A stretch of 64,000 nucleotides of DNA from an uncultured Caryophanales bacterium (GCA_902464635.1 CABQKC010000007.1:1-64000), one strand, 5' to 3'; shown: positions 16,440-24,784, counted from the stretch's first letter. A program made the numbers and translations. The notes: generated by a model from the letters alone, not told the origin.

Positions 16440-18102
16440 CTTCTTTATCGATAGTCTTTGCTAAATTTGTAAGGGCAATTTTGGTGTTGGCAGCCGATTC
16501 GCCTAGTAACTGGGCAATTTCTTGGACCGCCTTCATATTCTTTTCGATGACTTCCCTAGTTATCTTTTCTGTTTGTTTTGCATCATTTAGCCTACGTTCA
16601 TGTTCAAGGTGAGTCTGGGTACGGTCCCTAAATATCCCCATGACCGATTTATATTTAGAATCATAAGAAATAGAAGCCTCGACGAAGAGATTATATTTCT
16701 CCAATGTGATATGGGCACATCTAGTTGGGACATTCCCCAAAGCCAAAGCGAATAATTCACTTGGCAAGATAGTATCGATACTTTTCCCGATGACATCGCT
16801 AGATTTGATGTTTAGTAACGTACATAATGAAGGATTTACCAACTGGATATCTAGATTTTCATCAGTAACGACAATCCCATTTGGAGTATTCTCGATTATA
16901 TCTTCATTAAAAGATTTGGCCTTTTCCATAAGGAAAGGAAGGCACATTTCTAGATTAGCCTTGCCCATTAAGACAGCTTTCGCCTTTTCTTTGCAGGTAG
17001 GATAGCCGCAAGAAGCACAGTTTAGTTCATCCTTTTTGGTATATTTGCCTAATTTAAATAGGACTTCTTGGATTTGGGATTCGCTAAAATTAGCCTCAGG
17101 AAGTGAGATAGGAGTAAATTTCTTCGCTAGCTCTTCCTTTTTATATTCACTAGTCTTGAAATCAAGCTTCCCGGCACTAGATTTAATTTCCAATATAGAA
17201 GATACTAAAGCCTTCTTGTCTTTTTCAATAGCAGGTCCATTGATGCAGCTACCTTCACAGCTAGACATCTCGATAAAACAATTATGGACGTCACCTTTAG
17301 CAATGTTTTCAAGTACTTCTATACATTCATCCATACCAGAAAAAGATAGATATTGCCTACTTGGAGAAGATTTCTCCATCGTATTTAGTATCCCTCCTTC
17401 AATTGGGAATAACCTAGCTTTTGAATGTTCTTGCTTAGTTGCCTCTTTTGCCTCTACTTTTATATTATTAGATGCGAATAATTCATCTAATTCAAGGAAA
17501 GTAAGGACGCAATCAGGGTTTTTATATCTATCGGCTTCATCTTTTTTTGCAATGCAAGGACCAATAAATATTACCTTTGCATCAGGATACCTTTTCTTGA
17601 TATCAAAAGAATGGGCTTGCATTGGAGACAAAAATGGAGCCAAACAATTAGATAAGGATGGGTAATGTTTTTCGATTAATAAATTAATGCTATGGCAGCA
17701 AGTAGAGATAATTACATCATGGCTTGGATCTAAACAATATTCGTCATATTGCTTCTTTATAATCGTGGCCCCGATAGCAGTTTCTTCTGCATCAATAAAG
17801 CCTAGTTCCAGCAAGGCCTTCTTTAAACTTTCAAAAGAAACCCCATGGTAAGAAGAACTAAATGAAGGGGCAATTGAAGCAATGCATTTGTTGTTTTTAA
17901 TTAAATCGAGGGCCTTTTGCTTATCATCCCTAATTACTTTGCAAGATTGGGGGCAAATAGAAAAACACCTCCCGCAAAGAACACATTCATCAAAAATGAT
18001 GGAAGCTTGCCCATCGTGGAACGAAATTGATTTGGTTGGGCAGTGTCTAATACATTTATAACAGCTGCGGCAATCGTTTTCTCTACTTGTTAATACATGC
18101 AT
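16429..18102 (-). CDS. hydS: Sensory [FeFe] hydrogenase HydS (group C, with PAS domain)
   Basis: 557 residues. N-terminal 2x[4Fe-4S] ferredoxin domain (CRSCYKCIRHCP, CVLCGRCFSICP), then the hydrogenase domain with altered H-cluster motifs TCCHS (134-138), GPCIAKK (181-187) and SSCEGSC (280-286). A four-Cys Fe-S domain follows (CASCGYPTC at 362-370, last Cys 387), then a PAS domain (about 405-490) and a C-terminal helical tail. This order matches HydS, a hydrogenase-derived H2 sensor rather than a producer. It is followed by a phosphatase that could carry the output. A hairpin separates it from the rex-adhE part of the operon. Confidence 0.9.
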   Translation of the reverse strand: MHVLTSRENDCRSCYKCIRHCPTKSISFHDGQASIIFDECVLCGRCFSICPQSCKVIRDDKQKALDLIKNNKCIASIAPSFSSSYHGVSFESLKKALLELGFIDAEETAIGATIIKKQYDEYCLDPSHDVIISTCCHSINLLIEKHYPSLSNCLAPFLSPMQAHSFDIKKRYPDAKVIFIGPCIAKKDEADRYKNPDCVLTFLELDELFASNNIKVEAKEATKQEHSKARLFPIEGGILNTMEKSSPSRQYLSFSGMDECIEVLENIAKGDVHNCFIEMSSCEGSCINGPAIEKDKKALVSSILEIKSSAGKLDFKTSEYKKEELAKKFTPISLPEANFSESQIQEVLFKLGKYTKKDELNCASCGYPTCKEKAKAVLMGKANLEMCLPFLMEKAKSFNEDIIENTPNGIVVTDENLDIQLVNPSLCTLLNIKSSDVIGKSIDTILPSELFALALGNVPTRCAHITLEKYNLFVEASISYDSKYKSVMGIFRDRTQTHLEHERRLNDAKQTEKITREVIEKNMKAVQEIAQLLGESAANTKIALTNLAKTIDKEDGK

Positions 18103-18120
18103 AAATTCACCTAGAAAGAA

Positions 18121-18152
18121 AATAAGGCAGCGAATAAATTCGCCACCTTATT
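18121..18152 (-). terminator. Intra-operon hairpin (partial terminator) between the [2Fe-2S] gene and hydS
   Basis: AATAAGG (18121-18127) pairs with CCTTATT (18146-18152), and inside it GCGAA pairs with TTCGC around TAAA. Read on the minus strand, TTTTC-TTTC follows. This should end part of the transcripts, giving more rex-adhE mRNA than hydrogenase mRNA. Confidence 0.6.
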
Positions 18153-18154
18153 AA

Positions 18155-18412
18155 TTATTTAGTTAATGGGACGATAGTATCCTCGAACAAAGATGCAACT
18201 TTATCTTTGGTAATGCCAGTGATGATTTCTCCGTTAATTTTAAACGTGACTCCATCATGACCGCATTGGCCTAGACAAAACGCAGCCTTCAATTCAACTT
18301 TATCGTTAAGCCCGAAACGCATTATTTGGTTTCTAGCTTCTTCAATTACATCGCGAGATCCCTTTAAATGGCAAGAACTTCCGACGCAGATAGAAACTTC
18401 GACTTTTTCCAT
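18155..18412 (-). CDS. Thioredoxin-like [2Fe-2S] ferredoxin
   Basis: 85 residues. CVGSSCHLKGS near the N-terminus and AFCLGQCGHDGV in the middle are the four-Cys pattern of the thioredoxin-like [2Fe-2S] fold found in NuoE, HydC and HymA. It likely carries electrons between NAD(P)H- and ferredoxin-linked enzymes, or serves the hydrogenase or HydS. The ATG overlaps the adhE stop codon as TAATG, so the two are translationally coupled. Confidence 0.88.
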   Translation of the reverse strand: MEKVEVSICVGSSCHLKGSRDVIEEARNQIMRFGLNDKVELKAAFCLGQCGHDGVTFKINGEIITGITKDKVASLFEDTIVPLTK

Positions 18413-21051
18413 TAATTACCTTTATAGGCATCCTTCATGATTTGGATCATGTCCTCGACAAGGGGTTCCCTTGGGTTGGCTGGGGTGCATTGATCCTCAT
18501 AGGCAAGGTATCCTATTTCCTCCAATTTAGAATTATACACTTCTTCATCAGGGATTAGGGAGGCAAAATTCATATCGATGCCAATTTCCTTACCTAAATC
18601 CATAACAGCCTTAGACAAAACTAATGTAGCTTCTTCTGGGGTAGAGGCCTTTAAGCCAAGGGTACGGCAGATTTCAAGGTACTTCTGGTCGCATTGATAT
18701 TCTTCATATTTTGGCCAGACGGAGAGTTTTGTTGGTTGGGTACCGTTATATTTAATGACATGTGGAAGCAAGATTGCGCAGGTCTGCCCATGGATTGTAT
18801 GGAATTCAGCACCCATCTTATGGGCAATAGAGTGAGTTATTCCAAGGAAAGCATTAGCGAATGCCATACCAGCTATAGTAGCGGCATTATGCATCTTTTC
18901 CCTAGCCTTTAAGTCATGTCTACCATCTTTGACTGCACGTGGGAGATAGGTAAATACAAGCTTAATGGCTTCTAGAGCCAATCCATCGGTATAATCACTA
19001 GCCATGACAGAAGTATAGGCTTCGATAGCGTGGGTAAGGACATCCATACCGGTGTAGGCAGTAGATTTAGCTGGGATGTTAGTTGTAAATTCCGGGTCAA
19101 CTATAGCAATGCTTGGGGTAAGAGAATAGTCAGTCAATGGATATTTCTTGAGGTTCTTCTTATCTGAGATAACGGCAAATGGAGTGACTTCTGATCCAGT
19201 TCCGGAAGTTGTTGGGATGCAGATGAGTTTGCTCTTTCTTCCAAGTTCAGGATATTTGAAGGCTCTCTTTCTGATATCCATGAATTTTTGCTTCAAGTCA
19301 TCGAAATTGACTTCTGGATGTTCATAGAATATCCACATACCTTTAGCAGCATCCATGGCACTACCACCACCAAGGGCGATAATGGTATCAGGGGCAAATT
19401 GCTTCATTAATTCGACACCACGTCTAACAGTTGTGATGTCTGGATCTGGTTCGACTTCGGCGAATAGTTGATAGGTAACTGGGTTTCTTCTTTGGTTCAA
19501 TTCATCGATGATCTTGTTTAAGAAGCCAAGTTCAACCATGGAGTGGTCGGTGACAATGAATACCTTGCCGACATCTTTAGCAGAACGGAGGTATTGGATG
19601 GAATTACGTTCAAAATAGATCTTTTGTGGTACTTTAAACCATTGCATGGTGTTTCTCCTTTTTCCTACGCGCTTGATGTTAAGCAAATTGATGGCACTTA
19701 CGTTACCAGCAACAGAGTTATGGCCATAAGAACCGCAGCCTAGTGTCAATGAAGGTAAGAAGGAGTTATAGACATTACCAATTCCACCGAAGGTAGATGG
19801 GGAATTCCAGATGATACGGATGGCTTTGACTTTATCGCCAAAGGCATCAGACATAGCTTGTTCTTTGCAGTGAATCGCAGCAGAATGTCCTAATCCACCG
19901 AATTCAAGCATCTTTTCGCACATTTCAAATCCTTCGTTATAGTCTTTGACTTTATAGACGGATAAGACTGGTGAGAGTTTTTCTCTAGACATAGGCTCAG
20001 AAACACCTACTTCAGAGCAATTGACGGCAATTATTTGGCAAGTGGCTGGGATTTCAAATCCGGCATTCTTAGCAATGTTATAAGCAGACATGCCAGCGAC
20101 ATCGGCATTAAGTCTAGCTTGATCGACATTAGCATCTCCCTTATTGACGCCGAACATGTATTTCTCTAGCATCCTCTTTTCTTCTTTAGAAGCAAAATAG
20201 ACGCGGTATTTCTTAAACATTTCGACTGTTTCTTTATAGATTGGTTCATCAATAAAGACAGCGGATTCGGAAGCACAGATCATGCCGTTATCAAATGATT
20301 TGGATAAGACAACGTCATTGACAGTTTCTGGGATATCGGCACTTCTATCGATATAGCAAGGGACATTGCCAGCCCCGACACCTAAAGCAGGTTTGCCGCA
20401 GCTATAAGCGGCCTTGACCATGGCATTACCGCCAGTTGCAAGAATAGTAGCAACTCCTGGGTGGTTCATTAAGGCGCTAGTGGCATCCATTGAAGGATGT
20501 TCAATCCATTGGATGCAGTTTTCTGGAGCGCCAGCTGCAATAGCGGCATCTCTCATGACAATGGCAGCAGCCTTGGAGCATTCTTGTGCCTTTGGATGGA
20601 AACCAAAGATTATCGGGTTTCTAGTCTTGATGGCAATAAGAGATTTGAAGATTACTGTTGAAGTTGGGTTAGTAACTGGGGTGACGCCACAGATGACACC
20701 AACTGGTTCAGCAATTTCGGTAATACCGGTGACTGGGTCATCTTTGATGATTCCTACAGTCTTGAGGTGACGCATGTTATTAACGATATATTCGCAGGCA
20801 AACAAATTCTTGGTAGCCTTGTCTTCGAAGACGCCTCTATGGGTTTCTTCGATAGCTTTACGGGCTAAGATACCGTGGTGATCAAGTCCGGCAACAGACA
20901 TCTTAGCGACGATATAATCAATCTTTTCTTGATCATAGGAAGCGAAATCGTCCAAGGCTTTCAAGCCTTTCTTGACTAATTCATCAACTTCCTTGATAGC
21001 GGCTTGTTTAGCTTCTTCTGGTGAAAGTTTAGTTTCTTTAATGGTAGCCAT
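18412..21051 (-). CDS. adhE: Bifunctional acetaldehyde-CoA/alcohol dehydrogenase
   Basis: 879 residues, full length. N-terminal CoA-acylating aldehyde dehydrogenase (about 1-440) with VGAGNVPCYID and the active-site Cys in SFDNGMICASE; C-terminal iron alcohol dehydrogenase (about 455-870) with GGGSAMDAAKGMW and the metal-binding GITHSIAHKMGAEFHTIHG. It reduces acetyl-CoA to ethanol with two NADH and forms spirosomes. It is the fermentative electron sink that Rex usually controls, and it follows rex directly with a TAATG overlap. Confidence 0.98.
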   Translation of the reverse strand: MATIKETKLSPEEAKQAAIKEVDELVKKGLKALDDFASYDQEKIDYIVAKMSVAGLDHHGILARKAIEETHRGVFEDKATKNLFACEYIVNNMRHLKTVGIIKDDPVTGITEIAEPVGVICGVTPVTNPTSTVIFKSLIAIKTRNPIIFGFHPKAQECSKAAAIVMRDAAIAAGAPENCIQWIEHPSMDATSALMNHPGVATILATGGNAMVKAAYSCGKPALGVGAGNVPCYIDRSADIPETVNDVVLSKSFDNGMICASESAVFIDEPIYKETVEMFKKYRVYFASKEEKRMLEKYMFGVNKGDANVDQARLNADVAGMSAYNIAKNAGFEIPATCQIIAVNCSEVGVSEPMSREKLSPVLSVYKVKDYNEGFEMCEKMLEFGGLGHSAAIHCKEQAMSDAFGDKVKAIRIIWNSPSTFGGIGNVYNSFLPSLTLGCGSYGHNSVAGNVSAINLLNIKRVGKRRNTMQWFKVPQKIYFERNSIQYLRSAKDVGKVFIVTDHSMVELGFLNKIIDELNQRRNPVTYQLFAEVEPDPDITTVRRGVELMKQFAPDTIIALGGGSAMDAAKGMWIFYEHPEVNFDDLKQKFMDIRKRAFKYPELGRKSKLICIPTTSGTGSEVTPFAVISDKKNLKKYPLTDYSLTPSIAIVDPEFTTNIPAKSTAYTGMDVLTHAIEAYTSVMASDYTDGLALEAIKLVFTYLPRAVKDGRHDLKAREKMHNAATIAGMAFANAFLGITHSIAHKMGAEFHTIHGQTCAILLPHVIKYNGTQPTKLSVWPKYEEYQCDQKYLEICRTLGLKASTPEEATLVLSKAVMDLGKEIGIDMNFASLIPDEEVYNSKLEEIGYLAYEDQCTPANPREPLVEDMIQIMKDAYKGN

Positions 21052-21695
21052 TATTTTTCCTCCTGTTTGGCTAAAGCGATGTTGAGTCTATGAGACAAAA
21101 CGGCAAGAGATGAGGCAAGATTAACATTCTCAACAACAATGTTACTTGGGACATCTAGATGTGTTGGGGCAAAGTTCCATAAAGCCTTGGCACCACTAGA
21201 GATGGCAAGGTCGCAAACTTCCTGGGCCACGCTAGCTGGAACAGTAATGATTGCAATATGGGCATTTAGCCTTGGCAACATGGTCTTGAGTTCATTAAGA
21301 GAGAAGATGCGCTTTCCTCCGATACTAGTTCCTACTAGGCTAGTATTCGTATCGAACCCAGCTAGTATCTCTAACCCCATTTGCTTGAAGGAAGGGAAAT
21401 TTAGAAGGGCTTGGCCAAGATGACCAACTCCAATTACTACAGCTGAAGTAGAATCTCTATAGCCTAGGAAAGTCTCTATGTCTTCGATAAGTTGCTTTAG
21501 TGACCTACCTTTTTTAGGACGTCCTGGTTCTAGCGAGACATTTTGGAGATCCTTCCTTACTTGTTCCTCGCTATAGCCAAGTTTGGCGGCAATGCGGGGG
21601 GAAGAAACGGTCTCCACTCCTTCATCGGATAATTCCTTGAAGTATTTCAGGTAGATTGGATACCTGCCTAGTTGATTCATGGAGAATGTTTTCAT
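21051..21695 (-). CDS. rex: Redox-sensing transcriptional repressor Rex
   Basis: 214 residues. Winged helix at about 1-75 with YSEEQVRKDLQNVS (the RKDL recognition helix) and a Rossmann domain with VIGVGHLGQALLNF (about 87-100) that binds NADH. The wing reads EPGRPKKGRSLKQL, where many Rex proteins have GKRGVGYNV, so its operator may differ from the usual TTGTGAA-type site. High NADH releases Rex from DNA and raises fermentation genes. First gene of the operon, so probably autoregulated. Confidence 0.95.
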   Translation of the reverse strand: MKTFSMNQLGRYPIYLKYFKELSDEGVETVSSPRIAAKLGYSEEQVRKDLQNVSLEPGRPKKGRSLKQLIEDIETFLGYRDSTSAVVIGVGHLGQALLNFPSFKQMGLEILAGFDTNTSLVGTSIGGKRIFSLNELKTMLPRLNAHIAIITVPASVAQEVCDLAISSGAKALWNFAPTHLDVPSNIVVENVNLASSLAVLSHRLNIALAKQEEK

Positions 21696-21728
21696 ATTCT
21701 TTTTCTCTCCTTTCTTAACTCTTTCAAG

Positions 21729-21802
21729 TTACCGATAAAACATTAACGATTTAAAAAACAATTGTAAATAGTTTAAGTATATTTTTACCGATATATCGTT
21801 AC
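21729..21802. promoter_or_regulatory. Paired TTACCGATA motifs around the rex promoter (candidate operators)
   Basis: TTACCGATA at 21729-21737 with TTAACGAT at 21743-21750, and TTACCGATATATCGTTAC at 21785-21802, which is a near-palindrome (halves agree at seven of nine positions). The same TTACCGATATA occurs at 25244 and 43162 and a variant at 59087. The pair brackets the promoter, as expected for an autoregulated repressor such as this variant Rex; the link is inferred. Confidence 0.45.
21740..21768 (-). promoter_or_regulatory. Promoter of the rex-adhE operon
   Basis: On the minus strand TTTACA (21763-21768), a 17-base spacer, then TAATGT (21740-21745). It lies between two copies of the TTACCGATA motif, one upstream and one overlapping the predicted start point. 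Confidence 0.5.
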
Positions 21803-21816
21803 TGAAACCGCTTTCA
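21803..21816. promoter_or_regulatory. cre-like site (CcpA catabolite control)
   Basis: TGAAACCGCTTTCA is a full match to the cre palindrome TGAAAnCGnTTTCA. It lies 35-48 bases upstream of the rex operon -35 box, a position compatible with CcpA activation, as for overflow genes in Bacilli. Confidence 0.65.
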
Positions 21817-21831
21817 AGGTATTTACATAAT

Positions 21832-21853
21832 AAAAAACGGCTATAAAGCCATT
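21832..21853 (-). terminator. Terminator of the ZIP transporter gene, overlapping its stop codon
   Basis: On the minus strand AATGGCT, loop TTAT, AGCCGTT (seven pairs, one T-G), then a run of six T. The stop TAG lies across the loop and right arm. Confidence 0.6.
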
Positions 21854-22641
21854 TCTAGAACCATCATAATTGCAAAGCCGATCATAAACGACCAAAGCCC
21901 ATAATGGACATAGTTTCCTTTTCTTGCTTCAGGCAGCAATTCATCGATTGTTACATAAATCATTGCCCCTGCCGCAATAGCAAGTAAATATGGAAGAGTT
22001 ACGCCTAGATAAGAAGAAATAAATACGGTCAATAAGCCAAAAATAGGTTCGACTATACCTGAAGCTGCACCTAATAGGAAGGCTTTTGGCTTAGATACTC
22101 CTTCTTCTAATAAAGGTATAGAAACAGCCGCTCCTTCTGGGAAATTTTGGATTGCTATACCTATAGCTAAGGCTAAAGCAGCCCCGATATGGCTAGCATC
22201 ATTAGGATTAGCTAATGCCAGCCCACAAGCTAGACCAATTGAAATTCCTTCAGGGATATTATGGATAGTAACGGCAAAAAAGAATTTGGCATTCCTAGAT
22301 AAACTAGATCTCGGTCCTTCTTCTTCATTTGAACTTAAGTGCAAATGAGGGATGAGCTTATCCATTAGATAAAGGATAAGGCCACCCAATATAAATCCCG
22401 TTACAGTAGGGATGAAACTTAAATAAGAAGGCAAGTAACTACTTTTGTTAGCTTCTTCCATTGAAGGTAAAAGAAGACCAAAGATAGAAGAAGAAATCAT
22501 AATTCCAGAGGCTAATCCGATTATTATGTTGCCAACCTTATCGGAAAATTTCTTCCTGAAAAAGAAGACCAAAGCCGAACCAAGTGTAGTTGCGGCGAAT
22601 ATTATTGTTAATGAGAAAATTGAAGTTCCTAAAGCATCCAT
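21841..22641 (-). CDS. zupT: ZIP-family metal ion transporter
   Basis: 266 residues with eight hydrophobic segments. The two metal-site helices are intact: HNIPEG near residue 130 and QNFPEG near residue 165. A His/acid-rich loop (PHLHLSSNEEEG) lies between segments 3 and 4. It imports Zn2+, Fe2+ or Mn2+. It is likely a single-gene unit: it has its own terminator and no clear ribosome site, only a TAGTAT about 10 bases before the ATG. The symbol is by family; metal preference is not shown. Confidence 0.88.
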   Translation of the reverse strand: MDALGTSIFSLTIIFAATTLGSALVFFFRKKFSDKVGNIIIGLASGIMISSSIFGLLLPSMEEANKSSYLPSYLSFIPTVTGFILGGLILYLMDKLIPHLHLSSNEEEGPRSSLSRNAKFFFAVTIHNIPEGISIGLACGLALANPNDASHIGAALALAIGIAIQNFPEGAAVSIPLLEEGVSKPKAFLLGAASGIVEPIFGLLTVFISSYLGVTLPYLLAIAAGAMIYVTIDELLPEARKGNYVHYGLWSFMIGFAIMMVLEMAL

Positions 22642-22688
22642 GTTAATAAGGATACTACAAAATATATTATCTGATTAATTTAAATTAA

Positions 22689-23801
22689 CTATTTAACTAA
22701 ATCGGCGATTATTTTATCCATCTCAGCCTTTTTCTTTTTCATATCCATGAATAAGGCGAGTTGGTCTTTGGCCCTTACTAAATTATGGTCTTCGTATTCA
22801 ATCCTAAAATAATTATCCCCATCTAGATAATCGCTTAAGAAACGTAAGCCGCATTCATAAGTCATGATCATTGCTCCATATGGGAGGTAACTTATTTCAT
22901 CTTTAGTTAAAGAGGAACCGCATTTAGAGAGGAATCCTTCTGCAAAAGACTTAAAATATTCTAGATTTAAGCCAACTTTAGATAAATCTTTTTCATCTTC
23001 GCCAGCATAATTGGCCCCGAATCTAATCGCATCGCCGAAATCATTCATCGCATATCCAGGCATGACTGTATCTAAGTCGATGACACATATTGCGTGTTTG
23101 CCATCCCCATCGAATAAGACATTATTTAATTTAGTGTCATTATGGGTAACTCTTAATGGATATTTGGTTTTATCTAATTTAAAGAAAATCTCGGCATATT
23201 CTTTATTGTCTAGATATCCTTTTATTGCTTCTTTACAGCTAGAAGCACGATTCATCTTATCCTTATTTAATATAGATAAGAAGGTTTCCATCCTTTTATG
23301 GGTATTATGGAAATCAGGAATTGTTTCAAATAAGGTGGAAGAAGGATAATCTGCTAAATCATTTTGGAAAGAACCAAAGGCAATTCCTGCTTGCTTGAAT
23401 ATTTCTTTATTATCAATCGAGCAATAGCAGACACTAGGATCGATAAATACATAGCCGCGATAGAAATTATGGCTATCATCGACATAATAAGGTTTTTCGT
23501 CCAAAGTATGGATTAATTCTAGGCATTCCCTTTTTGGATCCCCTCCCCTAGAAAGGACTTTCTTGCGGAGGAATTTGGTGACATTTTCGATGTTGGCCAT
23601 TAATTCTTTAGCATTTGGGAAGACATCGATATTGATACGTTGAAGGATGTATCTAGTTTCTTTGCCATCATTTTCCTTGAATGTTAAAAAATATGTTTCG
23701 TTAATATGGCCGATTGTATTTAATTCGTAATGGATTAATTCCCCTTTAAAATCAAATTTCGAAATTGCATCTAACAATTTTTCTTTGCTTATTTGTTTCA
23801 T
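22689..23801 (-). CDS. nahK: Phosphotransferase, N-acetylhexosamine 1-kinase-like
   Basis: 370 residues. GHINETYFL and YILQRIN near the start, the catalytic RVTHNDTKLNNVLFD (about 215-229) and CVIDLDTVMPGYAMNDFGD (about 238-256) closely follow the bifidobacterial NahK/LnpB pattern. NahK phosphorylates GlcNAc or GalNAc at C1 after import of milk or mucin disaccharides such as lacto-N-biose. The usual partners GLNBP phosphorylase, GalT and GalE are not adjacent, so the substrate here is inferred. An AGGAAGG ribosome site precedes the ATG. Confidence 0.75.
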   Translation of the reverse strand: MKQISKEKLLDAISKFDFKGELIHYELNTIGHINETYFLTFKENDGKETRYILQRINIDVFPNAKELMANIENVTKFLRKKVLSRGGDPKRECLELIHTLDEKPYYVDDSHNFYRGYVFIDPSVCYCSIDNKEIFKQAGIAFGSFQNDLADYPSSTLFETIPDFHNTHKRMETFLSILNKDKMNRASSCKEAIKGYLDNKEYAEIFFKLDKTKYPLRVTHNDTKLNNVLFDGDGKHAICVIDLDTVMPGYAMNDFGDAIRFGANYAGEDEKDLSKVGLNLEYFKSFAEGFLSKCGSSLTKDEISYLPYGAMIMTYECGLRFLSDYLDGDNYFRIEYEDHNLVRAKDQLALFMDMKKKKAEMDKIIADLVK

Positions 23802-23928
23802 GAAATTACCTTCCTAGGAGTAACAATTGCAATTATGATACAAGAAACGCCTTTTAACAAACAAAAAACGAATTTAGAACTAATTTAGTCAATTAATCAA
23901 TATTTTAGTCAAAAAATAGTTATTGAGT

Positions 23929-24453
23929 CTACTTGGAAATAGTTGCCGTCTTGTTATAGATAGAAACCATGTCATCCAAGAAAGAGACTGATTCCTTAGA
24001 TAATATATTAATAGGTATATATAGCATCTTTCCTTTTTCTAATGTCAACGCGTATACCCTTTTTAGCCTAGCAATGTTATTTAGGTTACCATTGGATTCA
24101 AATTCATCTGAATAAATCCTATAGGAATAATAAGGAAAAGAATCGGATTCATTCTTAGTTAGATTAATATTAATATTCCCTTTTAGATATTTGTTATATT
24201 CCTTGAATAATCCAACAAATGGGGATGTTAACATTATTAAAATGCCTAAAAATATCAGAATTAATCCTAGTATTGGGATAATAGGACTTTGGGCAAGCGT
24301 CGTAGCTTTATCCCTTAGAAATAGATATAAGCCTATTGCCAATAAGACTAGTCCAATTGAAAAAGAAAATATAACTGAATTAGACTTGACGCTTAATTTA
24401 TCTTTTACCTTGCCTTTATAATTCGAGGGAAATGAAATATTAATTTGGTCCAT
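23929..24453 (-). CDS. Hypothetical membrane protein, two membrane segments
   Basis: 174 residues from the ATG at 24453; a TTG nine codons upstream is possible but less likely. Two hydrophobic segments at about 28-49 and 59-82 are flanked by a short N-terminal and a longer C-terminal soluble part (YRIYSDEFESNGNLNNIARL onward, beta-rich). The layout resembles YcxB-type small membrane proteins but I cannot confirm it. No operon partner. Confidence 0.6.
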   Translation of the reverse strand: MDQINISFPSNYKGKVKDKLSVKSNSVIFSFSIGLVLLAIGLYLFLRDKATTLAQSPIIPILGLILIFLGILIMLTSPFVGLFKEYNKYLKGNININLTKNESDSFPYYSYRIYSDEFESNGNLNNIARLKRVYALTLEKGKMLYIPINILSKESVSFLDDMVSIYNKTATISK

Positions 24454-24565
24454 GATTATATTATTTTGAGCCAAAACCAATCGTAAGAAAACTATTTTTT
24501 AGCCAAATATAACCAATAGGTAAGATTTTTCATTATTTTTTTCTTCCCTAAAGTCTAGATTAAGA

Positions 24566-24571
24566 TATAAT
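24566..24571 (+). promoter_or_regulatory. -10 box upstream of the tRNA-Ile/tRNA-Ser pair
   Basis: A perfect TATAAT lies 33 bases before tRNA-Ile. No good -35 box is seen at 16-18 bases. Confidence 0.4.
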
Positions 24572-24603
24572 ATGACAGCCCACAGCAAATTAGGCATTAA
24601 AGC

Positions 24604-24680
24604 GGTCCATTAGCTCAATTGGTTAGAGCGTGCGACTTATAATCGCAAGGTTCGGTGTTCAAGCCACCGATGGACCACCA
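24604..24680 (+). tRNA. tRNA-Ile (anticodon UAU)
   Basis: Acceptor GGTCCAT pairs with ATGGACC, D stem GCTC/GAGC, anticodon stem TGCGA/TCGCA with loop CTTATAA, T arm CGGTG-TTCAAGC-CACCG, and an encoded CCA. The anticodon at 24638-24640 is TAT, which reads AUA directly. Most bacteria read AUA with a CAU-anticodon tRNA changed by TilS, so this is unusual. ATA is a common codon in this window. Confidence 0.93.
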
Positions 24681-24681
24681 C

Positions 24682-24772
24682 GGAGAAGTACCCAAGCGGC
24701 TGAAGGGGTTGGTCTTGAAAACCGATAGTGGGGTCACTCCCAGCTGGGGTTCGAATCCCCACTTCTCCGCCA
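24682..24772 (+). tRNA. tRNA-Ser (anticodon UGA)
   Basis: Acceptor GGAGAAG pairs with CTTCTCC; anticodon loop CTTGAAA gives UGA; a long variable arm (TAGTGGGGTCACTCCCAGC region) marks a class II tRNA; T arm TGGGG-TTCGAAT-CCCCA; CCA is encoded. It begins one base after the tRNA-Ile CCA, so the two share a transcript. Confidence 0.97.
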
Positions 24773-24784
24773 GTTTGAACTTCC

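Noticed and set aside
17036..17665. 209-codon plus-strand frame opposite hydS
   Set aside because: Long antisense frame in a gene with few stop-like codons on the other strand; no ribosome site or recognisable domain.
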